Below, in pieces: positions 35,580 to 43,661 of a DNA stretch of 64,000 nt. The notes beneath the pieces are model-generated. The model did not search any database, was not told where the DNA came from, and saw nothing but the letters and a program-made list of their open reading frames with translations. Origin of the DNA: Kribbella sp. ALI-6-A. Its GTDB lineage: Bacteria; Actinomycetota; Actinomycetes; Propionibacteriales; Kribbellaceae. The number at the start of each line of letters is the position of its first letter. Within the stretch, counting starts at the first letter, position 1. The DNA lies in contig NZ_MTQN01000012.1 of assembly GCF_001984195.1 (NCBI RefSeq), forward strand, positions 1,922,001 to 1,986,000. The letters run 5' to 3'. Both the position numbers and the translations under genes were made by a program.

Positions 35580-36322
35580 GGCGTGTTGTTGAGCGTGGTG
35601 AAGGTCTGCTCGAAGCGGTTCTCCAGCTCGGAGTTGCGCAGGAACTTCACCCGCTCGACCAGGATCTCGTCGGCGTCGGGCTGGTCGGCGAACAGCTGCA
35701 CCGACTCGGTCAGGAACTCGTCCAGCGGCATCCACTGCGGGCTCGGCTCGCGGCCCTCGAGCAGTGTGGTCTGCACCGCCGGCGGGACCAGCTCGATCAC
35801 CTGGACGCCGGTGCCGGCCAACTGGTGGCGCAGGCTCACGGTGTAGCTGTGCACGGCTGCCTTCGTCGCGCTGTAGGTCGGGGTCATCGCCAGCGGCGTG
35901 AACGCCAGCCCGGACGACACCGTGACGATCGCCGCGTCCGGCCGGCCGAGCAGGAACGGCGTGAACGCGGTGATCGCGCGAATCGTGCCGAGCAGGTTGA
36001 TCTCGATCGTCTCTTCGGCCGCGGCCAGGTGTCCGGGATCGCGCAGGTCCTCCGAACGCATGATCCCGGCCATCGCGATCAGCACGTTGGTCTCCGGGTA
36101 CTGCGCGGTGACGGTCTCGTACGCCGCCTGGATCGAGGCCGGGTCGGCGACGTCCAGCTCGATCGTGCCGAAGCCCTCCTCCGTGGCGAGCTGGTCCAGC
36201 AACTGCTTGCGGCGGCCGCTGATGATCACGGTGTTGCCGAGGTCACGGAACTTGCGGGCCAGCCCGAGGCCGATGCCCGAGGTGCCGCCGGTCATGAAGA
36301 TCGTGTTGCCAGTCGTTTTCAT
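35573..36322 (-). CDS. Short-chain dehydrogenase/reductase
   Basis: The 249-residue protein has the Rossmann cofactor motif TGGTSGIGLGLA (about 11-22), the NAG-equivalent MAGIMRSEDL, catalytic Ser in VSSGLAF and the YxxxK pair as YSATKAAVHSY (about 155). It resembles the DltE-like SDRs and would oxidise or reduce a small alcohol or carbonyl with NAD(P). The ATG at 36322 gives the normal N-terminus; longer in-frame starts run into the divergent regulator. It faces an XRE regulator across a perfect palindrome, so that regulator probably controls it. Confidence 0.9.
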   Translation of the reverse strand: MKTTGNTIFMTGGTSGIGLGLARKFRDLGNTVIISGRRKQLLDQLATEEGFGTIELDVADPASIQAAYETVTAQYPETNVLIAMAGIMRSEDLRDPGHLAAAEETIEINLLGTIRAITAFTPFLLGRPDAAIVTVSSGLAFTPLAMTPTYSATKAAVHSYTVSLRHQLAGTGVQVIELVPPAVQTTLLEGREPSPQWMPLDEFLTESVQLFADQPDADEILVERVKFLRNSELENRFEQTFTTLNNTPH

Positions 36323-36363
36323 GGCTCCAGCTTTGGCCCGCCGGCCGTCGGTAACCAGGCTGA

Positions 36364-36396
36364 GCTCAACCACTGCTCGGCAAGCAGTGGTTGAGC
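36364..36396. promoter_or_regulatory. 33-bp perfect palindrome between SDR and XRE genes
   Basis: GCTCAACCACTGCT, a five-base centre CGGCA, and the exact complement AGCAGTGGTTGAGC. It lies in the 100-bp divergent promoter and is the expected binding site of the XRE regulator. Confidence 0.75.
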
Positions 36397-36422
36397 CGCC
36401 CGGACCCTGCGAACCTGGACCC

Positions 36423-37286
36423 ATGGAGTACGGCGAACTGTCCGACTTCCTGCGCAAGCGCCGGGAAGCCCTGCAACCCGAGGACGTCGGGATGCCCCGC
36501 GGCCGGCGCCGTCGTACGCCGGGGCTGCGGCGCGAGGAGGTCGCCGCGCTGGCGTCGATGTCGACCGACTACTACAGCCGGCTGGAAGGGGGCCGAGGGC
36601 CACAACCCTCGGCGGAGATGCTGTCGGCGATCGCGCGGGCGCTCCGGCTCACGCTGGCCGAGCGGGACTACCTGTTCGTGCTCGCCGGCCACGGGACGCC
36701 GCCCCGGGTGACCCGGCTGGATCACGTGAACCCCGGCCTGCTGCGCATCCTCGACCGGCTGGACGACACCCCGGCGGTGGTGCTGAACCGGCTCGGCGAG
36801 ACGCTCGCGCAGACCCGGGCGCATGTCGCGTTCGAGGGCGAGCAGACCAACCACGACGGACTGGAACGCTTCGCCGTCTACCGGTGGTTCATGGGTGACA
36901 AGGGCAACTACCAGGAGCGCGAGTGGGCCAACCACGGCCGGATCCTGGTCTCGATGCTGCGGGAGGTGTACGCCGCCGACGGCCCGAAGTCGCAGGCCGC
37001 GACGATTGTCCACGTGCTGTCGGAGCAGAGTCCTGAGTTCGCGGCGCTGTGGGCTGCGCACGAGGTCGGCCACGCGCACACGCAGACGAAGTGGTTCCGG
37101 CACCCGGTGGTCGGTGAACTCGAGTTGCACTGCCAGGTGATGTCGGACAGCGACCAGCAGCAGACGTTGCTGGTGTTCACCGCGACCCCGGGCAGCGAGA
37201 GCGCCGAGCGGCTGCGGCTGCTGACGGTGGTGGGGAGTAACGAAGGAAACTTCTGGAAAGGGCTTGCAGACTCTGGACAGGCTTAA
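36423..37286 (+). CDS. XRE-family regulator with MmyB-like ligand domain
   Basis: The 287-residue protein has an N-terminal Cro/CI helix-turn-helix (GLRREEVAALASMSTDYYSRLEGGRGPQPSAEML, about 34-67) and a C-terminal MmyB-like domain (VLNRLGETLAQT ... WFMGDKGNYQEREW ... HPVVGELELHCQVM). In actinobacteria such proteins bind a lipophilic ligand and regulate a divergently transcribed SDR or oxidoreductase gene, which is the arrangement here. The ATG at 36423 fits homologues. Confidence 0.9.
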   Translation: MEYGELSDFLRKRREALQPEDVGMPRGRRRRTPGLRREEVAALASMSTDYYSRLEGGRGPQPSAEMLSAIARALRLTLAERDYLFVLAGHGTPPRVTRLDHVNPGLLRILDRLDDTPAVVLNRLGETLAQTRAHVAFEGEQTNHDGLERFAVYRWFMGDKGNYQEREWANHGRILVSMLREVYAADGPKSQAATIVHVLSEQSPEFAALWAAHEVGHAHTQTKWFRHPVVGELELHCQVMSDSDQQQTLLVFTATPGSESAERLRLLTVVGSNEGNFWKGLADSGQA

Positions 37287-37305
37287 AACTGAAAGTTAGT
37301 TTAAG
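37282..37305. promoter_or_regulatory. AT-rich inverted repeat upstream of the ThuA-lectin gene
   Basis: CTTAAA and TTTAAG arms around a 12-base centre that contains GAAAGTTAGT. The stretch stands out in a GC-rich region and overlaps the stop of the XRE gene. It could be the operator of a sugar-responsive regulator for the gene at 37384. Confidence 0.4.
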
Positions 37306-37383
37306 TCTTGAAATCGGGCTGTGACCGCCCGATCACCGCGCGGATCGCCCCCGTCCGCGCGGTTCACGGAAAGGACCGCCCCC

Positions 37384-38691
37384 ATGCCTTTCGTCCGACC
37401 TGCCGTCATGCCCAGATTGTTGGCCCTGATCATGGGTCTGCTGCTGCTCGCCTCGGTGCCCGTTGCCGAAGCCAGGGTTCAGCAGGACCAGAAGCTTCAG
37501 GCGAGCTTCAACGTGCTCGCGTTCTACAGCGGGACCTGGGACGCCGCCCACATCGACTTCGTCAAGGAGGCGAACGAGCGGTTCCCGCAACTGGCCGCGC
37601 AGAACGGCTTCACCTACACCCCCACCAACGACTGGAGCCGGCTGAACAACCTCAGCGCCTCGCAGTACCAGGTGGTGATGTTCCTCGACAACGCCCCGAC
37701 GAACGCCACGCAGCGCGCCGGATTCCAGCGCTACATGGACAACGGCGGCGCCTACTTCGGCTTCCACGTGTCGGCGTACAACGACGCGAACACGCCGAGC
37801 TGGCCGTGGTACTACCAGACGCTGCTCGGGACCGGCCGGTTCGCCACCAACACCTGGGGCCCGACCGCGGTGACGCTGCGGACCGAGAACCGCACCCACC
37901 CCGCCTTGGCGAACACCGGCGCGACGTTCCGGTCCTCGGTCAGTGAGTGGTACGGCTGGCAGAACGACCTGCGCGCCAACCCGAACCTCCAGATCCTGGC
38001 CGCGATCGATCCGGGCAGCTATCCGGTCGGCACCGACCCGAACCAGACCTGGTACAGCGGCTACCACCCGATCGTCTGGGCGCACAAGAACTACAAGATG
38101 ATCTACGCCAACTTCGGCCACAACGCGATGAACTACCAGACCAACACCCGGCTGTCGTCGACATTCGACAGTGCCGCGCAGAACCAGTTCATGATGGACG
38201 CGCTGAAGTGGCTCGGCGGTGGCGGCACCCCGCCGGTCGACCCGCCGACCGGTCAGCCCGAGCCCACCACCTGGTACTCGGCGACCAGCAAGGCCAGCGG
38301 CAAGTGCGTCGACGCCCGCGCGGCCGGTACGTCGAACGGCACGGTCGTCCAGCAGTACACCTGCAACGCCTCGACGGCGCAGCACTTTCAGTTCCAGCCG
38401 ACGTCGGGCGGCTTCACCCGGATCAACAACCGCAACGACTCCACCAAGGTGGTCGACGTCACCAACGTGTCCCTGGCCGACAACGCCGGCCTGCAACTGT
38501 GGACCTACAGCGGCGGCAACAACCAGCAGTGGCAAGCTGTTGCCGAGGGCAATGGATACTGGCGCTTCGTCAGCCGGCACAGCAGCAAGTGCCTCACCGT
38601 GCCCAGCGCCTCCACTGCCGACTCGGTCCAGCTCGTTCAGTTGACCTGCAACGGGACCGCGTCCCAGTCGTTCAGGCTCACACCTGCCTAG
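37384..38691 (+). CDS. Secreted ThuA-domain protein with ricin-type lectin
   Basis: The 435-residue exported protein has a signal peptide (LLLASVPVAEA, cleavage near residue 31). A ThuA-like glutamine-amidotransferase fold follows (about 40-275; VLAFYSGTWDAAHIDFV, YFGFHVSAYND, WYSGYHPIVWAHKNYKMIYANFGHN), then a Gly/Pro linker and a ricin B beta-trefoil (about 300-435) with QW-type repeats such as NNQQWQAV. It likely binds and processes extracellular polysaccharide. The ATG at 37384 was chosen over the TTG/GTG frames upstream. Its TAG stop shares CTAG with the convergent gene's stop. Confidence 0.85.
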   Translation: MPFVRPAVMPRLLALIMGLLLLASVPVAEARVQQDQKLQASFNVLAFYSGTWDAAHIDFVKEANERFPQLAAQNGFTYTPTNDWSRLNNLSASQYQVVMFLDNAPTNATQRAGFQRYMDNGGAYFGFHVSAYNDANTPSWPWYYQTLLGTGRFATNTWGPTAVTLRTENRTHPALANTGATFRSSVSEWYGWQNDLRANPNLQILAAIDPGSYPVGTDPNQTWYSGYHPIVWAHKNYKMIYANFGHNAMNYQTNTRLSSTFDSAAQNQFMMDALKWLGGGGTPPVDPPTGQPEPTTWYSATSKASGKCVDARAAGTSNGTVVQQYTCNASTAQHFQFQPTSGGFTRINNRNDSTKVVDVTNVSLADNAGLQLWTYSGGNNQQWQAVAEGNGYWRFVSRHSSKCLTVPSASTADSVQLVQLTCNGTASQSFRLTPA

Positions 38692-39587
38692 ACGGCGGTC
38701 CGGCCGGGCAGCGTTTCGTTGCCCGGCCGGACGCCGCGGCGGCTCAGGTAGTAGGCGAAGGCGGCGGTCGGGAAGAACATCACGATGCCGTAGACGGCGA
38801 CCGGGATCGACATCTCGCTGTTGCCGAGCAGCGACGGGCTGAGCGCGATGGTCAGCGCGAGCGTGGCGTTGTGGATGCCGATCTCCATCGAGCAGGCGAT
38901 CGACTGGCGCTCGGCCAGCCCGGTCAGCCGCGGTACGGCGTACCCGATGGCGAGGCTGAGCACGTTGAGCAGCAGCGCGATCAGGCCGACCTCGACCAGG
39001 TAGTCGAGCACGTTGTCGCGCTCGGTGTAGACCGCGGCGAAGATGACCAGCGCGAGCACGACGATCGAGCCGAGCTTGACCGGTCGCGTCATCCGGTCGG
39101 CGAACGACGGACGGCGGGCGCGCACGAGCATGCCGAGCGCGACCGGGACCAGGACGATCGCGAAGACCTGTAGCATCTTGGCCGGTTGCAGGCCGATCTG
39201 CCCGTCGCCGAGGAAGTGGTTCAGCGACAGGTTGACCACGATCGGCAGCGTGATCACGGCCAGCACCGAGTTCACCGCGGTCAGCGTGACGTTGAGCGCG
39301 ACGTCGCCGCCGGCGAGGTGGCTGAACAGGTTGGCCGTCGTCCCGCCGGGGGAGGCGACCAGCAGCATCATGCCGACCGCGAGCGCCGGGGCCAGGCCGA
39401 ACATCTTGACCAGGCCGAAGCAGATCACCGGCAGCAGCACCACTTGGATGCCCAGGGCAACCAGTACGGCGCGCGGCATCCGCAGCACCCGGGTGAAGTC
39501 CTTGACCGTCAGCGTCAGGCCGAGGCCGAACATGATCACGGCCAGGGCGACCGGCAGCAGCACCGAGGTGAGCACGGAGTCGTTCAA
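38688..39587 (-). CDS. Bile acid:sodium symporter-family transporter
   Basis: The 299-residue protein has about nine to ten transmembrane helices and the family motifs LLVASPGGTTANLFSHLAGGDVALNVTLTAVNS (about 75-107) and ERQSIACSMEIGIHNATLALTIAL (about 227-250). It moves an organic anion with sodium. The start is a TTG at 39587, supported by AAGGAGG seven bases upstream. Four bases overlap the convergent gene at the stops. Confidence 0.88.
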   Translation of the reverse strand: MNDSVLTSVLLPVALAVIMFGLGLTLTVKDFTRVLRMPRAVLVALGIQVVLLPVICFGLVKMFGLAPALAVGMMLLVASPGGTTANLFSHLAGGDVALNVTLTAVNSVLAVITLPIVVNLSLNHFLGDGQIGLQPAKMLQVFAIVLVPVALGMLVRARRPSFADRMTRPVKLGSIVVLALVIFAAVYTERDNVLDYLVEVGLIALLLNVLSLAIGYAVPRLTGLAERQSIACSMEIGIHNATLALTIALSPSLLGNSEMSIPVAVYGIVMFFPTAAFAYYLSRRGVRPGNETLPGRTAV

Positions 39588-39686
39588 CGCAGGCCTCCTT
39601 GGGGCACGGGTGCTCAGAGTGACAGTGCGCCCGGAGCGGCGGCAAGGGCTCGTGCTCGGCCGGGTGGTGTATTAGCTTTGCCGGTC

Positions 39687-40772
39687 ATGAAGACCCTGCG
39701 CATCGCCGCGCTCGCGGCCGGAGTTCTGCTCGCCACCAGTCAACTGCTCCCGGCCCAGGCGGCCGGTGGCTCGGACGGCCACCGGCCGTCGTACCGGTGG
39801 GAGCTGACACCGACGGGCAGTACGTCGCAGTTCCGCGGGCTGGCGGCGGTGAACAAGGACGTCGCGTGGGTCGCGGGCAGCGCCGGGCAGGTGCTGCGGA
39901 CAACCAACGGCGGCAAGGCGTGGCAGAACGTGAGCCCGGCCGGCGCGGGCACGCTGCTGTTCCGCGACGTCGAGGCGTTCGACGCCCGGCGCGCGGTGGT
40001 GCTGGCGATCGGGCCCGGAGAGGACTCGCGGGTCTACCGGACCGAGAACGGCGGCCGGAGCTGGACCGAGACGTTCCGCAACACCGATCCGAACGCCTTC
40101 TACGACTGCCTGGACTTCAACAACTCCCGGCACGGGCTCGCGCTGAGCGACCCGGTCGACGGCAAGTTCCGGATCGCCGAGACCTCGAACGGCGGCAAAA
40201 CGTGGCAGATCCAGTCGACGAAGGGCATGCCGGCCGCGCTGCCGGGCGAGTTCGCCTTCGCGGCCAGCGGGACCTGCCTGGTCGCCGGCCCCGGTCGGAC
40301 GGCGTGGTTCGCGACCGGTGGCGCTGATCGGCCGCGGGTCTTCCGGACCGTCAACGGCGGCCGCACCTGGACGGTGACCGACTCGCCGATGGCCAGTGGC
40401 GCGGCGGCCGGGATCTTCAGCCTCGCGTTCCGTGGCCCGCTGTACGGCGTCGCGGTCGGCGGCGACTTCGAGAAGCCGGACCAGGCGGTCAAGGCAGCCT
40501 CGGTGACGTACGACGGTGGCCGGACCTGGCGGCTCGTCCCGGCCGAGCAGGCGCCCAAGGGCTACCGCAGCGGATCGGCGTTCGTGCCCGGCACGCTCGC
40601 GACGGTGGTCGCGGTCGGGCCGTCGGGCAGTGACGTGAGCCTGAACGGCGGGCACAGCTGGACGCAGTTCTCCGACGCGAACTTCGACAGTGTCGAGTGC
40701 GCCGGTCACGGTCCGCAGGCGGGATGCTGGGCGTCCGGTGTGAAGGGGGCCGTCGGCCGCCTGACCCGGTGA
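39687..40772 (+). CDS. Secreted BNR/YCF48-like beta-propeller protein
   Basis: The 361-residue protein has a signal peptide (ATSQLLPAQAAGG) and repeated BNR-type boxes: RTTNGGKAW, RTENGGRSW, ETSNGGKTW, RTVNGGRTW, TYDGGRTW and SLNGGHSW. These S/TxNGGxxW repeats build a sialidase-like or YCF48-like propeller without visible sialidase active-site residues. It may bind carbohydrate or protein outside the cell. The ATG at 39687 follows a TATTAG box within 20 bases, so the leader is short. Confidence 0.82.
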   Translation: MKTLRIAALAAGVLLATSQLLPAQAAGGSDGHRPSYRWELTPTGSTSQFRGLAAVNKDVAWVAGSAGQVLRTTNGGKAWQNVSPAGAGTLLFRDVEAFDARRAVVLAIGPGEDSRVYRTENGGRSWTETFRNTDPNAFYDCLDFNNSRHGLALSDPVDGKFRIAETSNGGKTWQIQSTKGMPAALPGEFAFAASGTCLVAGPGRTAWFATGGADRPRVFRTVNGGRTWTVTDSPMASGAAAGIFSLAFRGPLYGVAVGGDFEKPDQAVKAASVTYDGGRTWRLVPAEQAPKGYRSGSAFVPGTLATVVAVGPSGSDVSLNGGHSWTQFSDANFDSVECAGHGPQAGCWASGVKGAVGRLTR

Positions 40773-40843
40773 GTCGGTTTGTTCAACTCGGCGACACCCG
40801 GACGACGTGCCGAGGTCGCACCGGTTCGACCAGGATTGAGGTC

Positions 40844-41662
40844 ATGCGCATTCTTCCCAAGAGCCTGATCGCCGCTGTCGCGGGACTGCTGATGGTGCTG
40901 CCGACCGCCGCCGCGGCCGGTCCGCGCGCCGACGACCGGACGCTGACCGTGATCACCTACAACATCCACCACGGCGCCGGCGTCGACGGTGTGCTCGACC
41001 TGGAGCGGATCGCGACGGTGATCGAGAAGTCCGGCGCCTCCGTGGTCGGGCTGCAGGAGGTCGACAACCACTGGGGCGACCGCAGCAACTGGGTCGACCA
41101 GGCCGCGTGGCTGGCGCGCCGGCTGAAGATGCACTACCGCTACGCCCCGAACCTCGACCTGCCGCCGGTGAACGCGGGCGAGCCGCGGCGCCAGTACGGG
41201 ACGGCGGTGCTGTCCCGCTTCCCGATCAAGGACTTCCACAACACGCTGCTGCCGAAGGCTCCGGCCGGCGAGCAGCGCGGGCTGGCGGTCGCGACGCTGA
41301 AGGTCCGCGGCCAGGAGCTGCGGTTCGCGAACACGCACCTGACCCACAACAACAACGCCGAGCGGCTGCAGCAGGCGCAGAAGGTGGTCGAGCTGCTCGG
41401 TGGCTCGAAGCAGCCGACGCTGCTGGTCGGCGACCTCAACGCCGCGGCCACCACGCCGGAGATCAAGACCCTGACCGCGGTCTGGCGCGACACCTGGCCG
41501 CAGGTCGGCTCCGGCCCGGGTTACACGATCGAGGCGAGCAACCCGACCGCCCGGATCGACTACCTGCTGCACAGCGCGGCCCTGCGTCCGACGTCCGCGT
41601 CGGTGCCGGCGACCCTGGCCTCCGACCACCTGCCCGTGGTTGCCACCTACACCCTGCGCTGA
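40844..41662 (+). CDS. Secreted endonuclease/exonuclease/phosphatase-family hydrolase
   Basis: The 272-residue exported protein has a signal peptide (LPTAAAAGP) and the EEP fold: LTVITYNIHHGAG (about 34-46), VVGLQEVDNHW with the catalytic Glu, RQYGTAVLSRFPI, FANTHLTHN, LLVGDLNA and SDHLPVVATY at the C-terminus with the His base. Members hydrolyse phosphodiesters (nucleic acid, sphingomyelin or inositol phosphates); the substrate is uncertain. A strong terminator follows. Confidence 0.88.
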   Translation: MRILPKSLIAAVAGLLMVLPTAAAAGPRADDRTLTVITYNIHHGAGVDGVLDLERIATVIEKSGASVVGLQEVDNHWGDRSNWVDQAAWLARRLKMHYRYAPNLDLPPVNAGEPRRQYGTAVLSRFPIKDFHNTLLPKAPAGEQRGLAVATLKVRGQELRFANTHLTHNNNAERLQQAQKVVELLGGSKQPTLLVGDLNAAATTPEIKTLTAVWRDTWPQVGSGPGYTIEASNPTARIDYLLHSAALRPTSASVPATLASDHLPVVATYTLR

Positions 41663-41684
41663 CCTTCCCCGCCCGGCTCGTCCC

Positions 41685-41719
41685 GGCGTCCTCCGCCTCG
41701 CGGAGGGCGCCGGTTTTTT
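41685..41719 (+). terminator. Rho-independent terminator
   Basis: An 11-bp stem (GGCGTCCTCCG/CGGAGGGCGCC, one G-U pair) with a five-base loop, followed by GG and a run of six T. Confidence 0.92.
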
Positions 41720-41769
41720 GTTGCCTTGGCGACCGGTTGCCGACGGCGCCTACTTCAGGGCGCGTGAAT

Positions 41770-41916
41770 TACAAGCTTGTAGTTTGTCAAGCCGACACGC
41801 ACGTGCAACAAAGTTATTCGTGTGAAAGCTGTTCCCAATGGGGCTGAAGGCAACTAGTGTCACGTATGAGGTCCAGAAGGACCAAAAGATCGCGAACTCT
41901 GGGGAAGGAGTTCGCG
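41770..41916 (+). promoter_or_regulatory. Structured upstream region of the NlpC/P60 gene
   Basis: TACAAGCTTGTA at 41770-41781 is a perfect 12-bp palindrome. A GGTCC-agaa-GGACC hairpin follows at 41870-41883. CGCGAACTC/GAGTTCGCG at 41891-41916 is a 9-bp stem whose loop carries a purine-rich TGGGGAAG. The real ribosome site GGAAGGAAG lies downstream at 41922-41930. This suggests an operator and a structured 5' leader. Confidence 0.5.
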
Positions 41917-41937
41917 ACCGGCGGAAGGAAGTACCCG

Positions 41938-43374
41938 ATGCGGACGCCCTCGGGGGCTACGTCGGGCAGATGGGTCGTAGGCACTGGGAAGACCGGTAGA
42001 GCCTTGCTCTCCGGAGTGCTCGCGGTTTGTCTGACCGGCACCATGGCCCTGACCACCGTGCCGGCCCAGGCCGACCCTCGGCCACCGGTCATTCCGTCGC
42101 AGTCCCAGGTGGACGCGGCGAAGAAGGCCGCCGCCGACAAGGCCGCGCAGGTGGCCGCGATCGAGCAGCGGCTCGCCGGCGCGAACGCCCGCCTCGAGCA
42201 GCTCGGCCGGGAGACCGGCATCGCCGCCGAGAAGTACAACGGCGCGCTGTACCGGCTCCAGAAGGCCAAGACCGAAGCCGCCGCGGCCGCGGCCCGGGCG
42301 AAGAAGGCCGCCCAGACGCTCGCCGACCAACGGCGCCAGATCGGCCGGTTCGCCGCGGCGTCGTACCAGGGTGGCGGGGACGTCGCGCAACTCGCGCCGC
42401 TGCTCAGCGCCGACGGGCCGCAGGCGCTGCTCGACTCGGCCGGCGCGGCCCGGTCGGTGTCGCAGGCGATGCAGGGGTCGTACCTGCGGTTCACCGCGAC
42501 CCAGGTGGTCAGCAACGCGTTCAAGGTGCAGGCCGACCAGGCCGTCACCAAGGTCCAGGCCGCGACCGACGAAGCGGCCGCGGCGAAGAAGGCCGCCGAG
42601 GCCGCCGAGGCGAACCAGGCCTCGGCCGTCGCGGCGATCGGTGCCGAACGCAAACAGCAGATCGGTCTGCTGGCGAGCTTGCGCAACACGTCGTACCAGG
42701 TCGCCGACCAGCGGCAGCGGGGACTCGAGGAGCTTGCGCGCCAGCGAGCCGCCGCACTGGCCGCGAAGAAGGCCGAGGAACTGCGCCGGCGGATCGCCGC
42801 GAAGGAGGCCGCCGAACGCGCTCAGGCAGCCGCCGCGCGGGCCGAGGCCGCGGCCGCGGCCGCAGCCGCGCAGGCCCGCAAGGAACGCGAAGAGCGCGAG
42901 GAGGCGGCCAGGCGGGGCACCAACCCGCCGAAGCCGCCGAAGCCGCCGAAGAAGAAGCCGAAGCCGAAGATCGAGCGGCCGGGCAACGGCGGCGGCACCC
43001 CCAGCCGCCGGGGCGCGGGAGCCGCGATCGCGTTCGCGCTGTCCCAGCTCGGCGAGCCGTACGTCTGGGCCGCCGCCGGTCCGGACGCGTGGGACTGCTC
43101 GGGCCTGACGATGAAGGCCTGGAAGAAGGCCGGCGTCGACCTGCCGCACTACAGCGTCGCGCAGTACGAGCAGGTCCGGCACATCTCCGAGGACGAGCTG
43201 CGGCCGGGCGACCTGATCTTCTGGGCCGAGAACGCCGACGACCCCGGCACGATCTTCCACGTCGCGATGTATCTCGGCGGTGGCCGCATGGTGCACGCGC
43301 CGCGCACCGGCCGGCCGGTCACCGTTGACAGCGTCTACTACTGGGAGGACCCGGACTTCTTCGGTCGTCCCTGA
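41938..43374 (+). CDS. Secreted NlpC/P60 peptidoglycan endopeptidase with coiled coil
   Basis: The 478-residue protein has a signal peptide (TTVPAQADP, cleavage near residue 45), a long Ala/Lys/Glu coiled coil (about 55-315), a Pro/Lys linker (PPKPPKPPKKKPKPK) and a C-terminal NlpC/P60 domain (about 355-478). The catalytic Cys is in WDCSGLTMKAW and the His in HVAMYLGGG. It cleaves peptide cross-links of peptidoglycan, like RipA. The ATG at 41938 has GGAAGGAAG upstream; an earlier in-frame GTG at 41857 has none. Confidence 0.9.
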   Translation: MRTPSGATSGRWVVGTGKTGRALLSGVLAVCLTGTMALTTVPAQADPRPPVIPSQSQVDAAKKAAADKAAQVAAIEQRLAGANARLEQLGRETGIAAEKYNGALYRLQKAKTEAAAAAARAKKAAQTLADQRRQIGRFAAASYQGGGDVAQLAPLLSADGPQALLDSAGAARSVSQAMQGSYLRFTATQVVSNAFKVQADQAVTKVQAATDEAAAAKKAAEAAEANQASAVAAIGAERKQQIGLLASLRNTSYQVADQRQRGLEELARQRAAALAAKKAEELRRRIAAKEAAERAQAAAARAEAAAAAAAAQARKEREEREEAARRGTNPPKPPKPPKKKPKPKIERPGNGGGTPSRRGAGAAIAFALSQLGEPYVWAAAGPDAWDCSGLTMKAWKKAGVDLPHYSVAQYEQVRHISEDELRPGDLIFWAENADDPGTIFHVAMYLGGGRMVHAPRTGRPVTVDSVYYWEDPDFFGRP

Positions 43375-43382
43375 ACCTTGCA

Positions 43383-43409
43383 GCGGCGGCGGTCTGTCCC
43401 GGCCGCCGC
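43383..43409. terminator. Hairpin after the NlpC/P60 gene
   Basis: GCGGCGGC and GCCGCCGC arms (8 bp) close after the stop codon. There is no U-tract, so it may act only weakly. Confidence 0.4.
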
Positions 43410-43475
43410 CGCACCCCCGTCAGCCCGCCCCTGACACCGCACCTGAGCCGATGCCCAGCAGAACGGTGGTAGCTG

Positions 43476-43661
43476 ATGACCCGAACCCGCAGCAGAGCCC
43501 GACTCGCCGCAGTTCTCACCCGGCGGCGCCCCGCCGCGGCCCCGACACAGGAGGCCGCCAACTGCCCAGGAGAGACCCGGCCGGACGTCGCGCCGGTCGA
43601 GCAGCCGGCACCCGAGCCCGAGTGCCGGCAGCCGCGCTCCTACTCGCTCATCGGTTGGTGA
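43476..43661 (+). CDS. Possible small basic/proline-rich protein
   Basis: A 61-codon frame starting at ATG 43476 with GGTGG a few bases upstream. It encodes an Arg-rich N-terminus, a Pro/Glu-rich middle with two Cys, and ends SYSLIGW. It overlaps the 3' end of the minus-strand HAAS gene by 14 bases. I recognise no family, and the frame could be chance. Confidence 0.28.
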   Translation: MTRTRSRARLAAVLTRRRPAAAPTQEAANCPGETRPDVAPVEQPAPEPECRQPRSYSLIGW

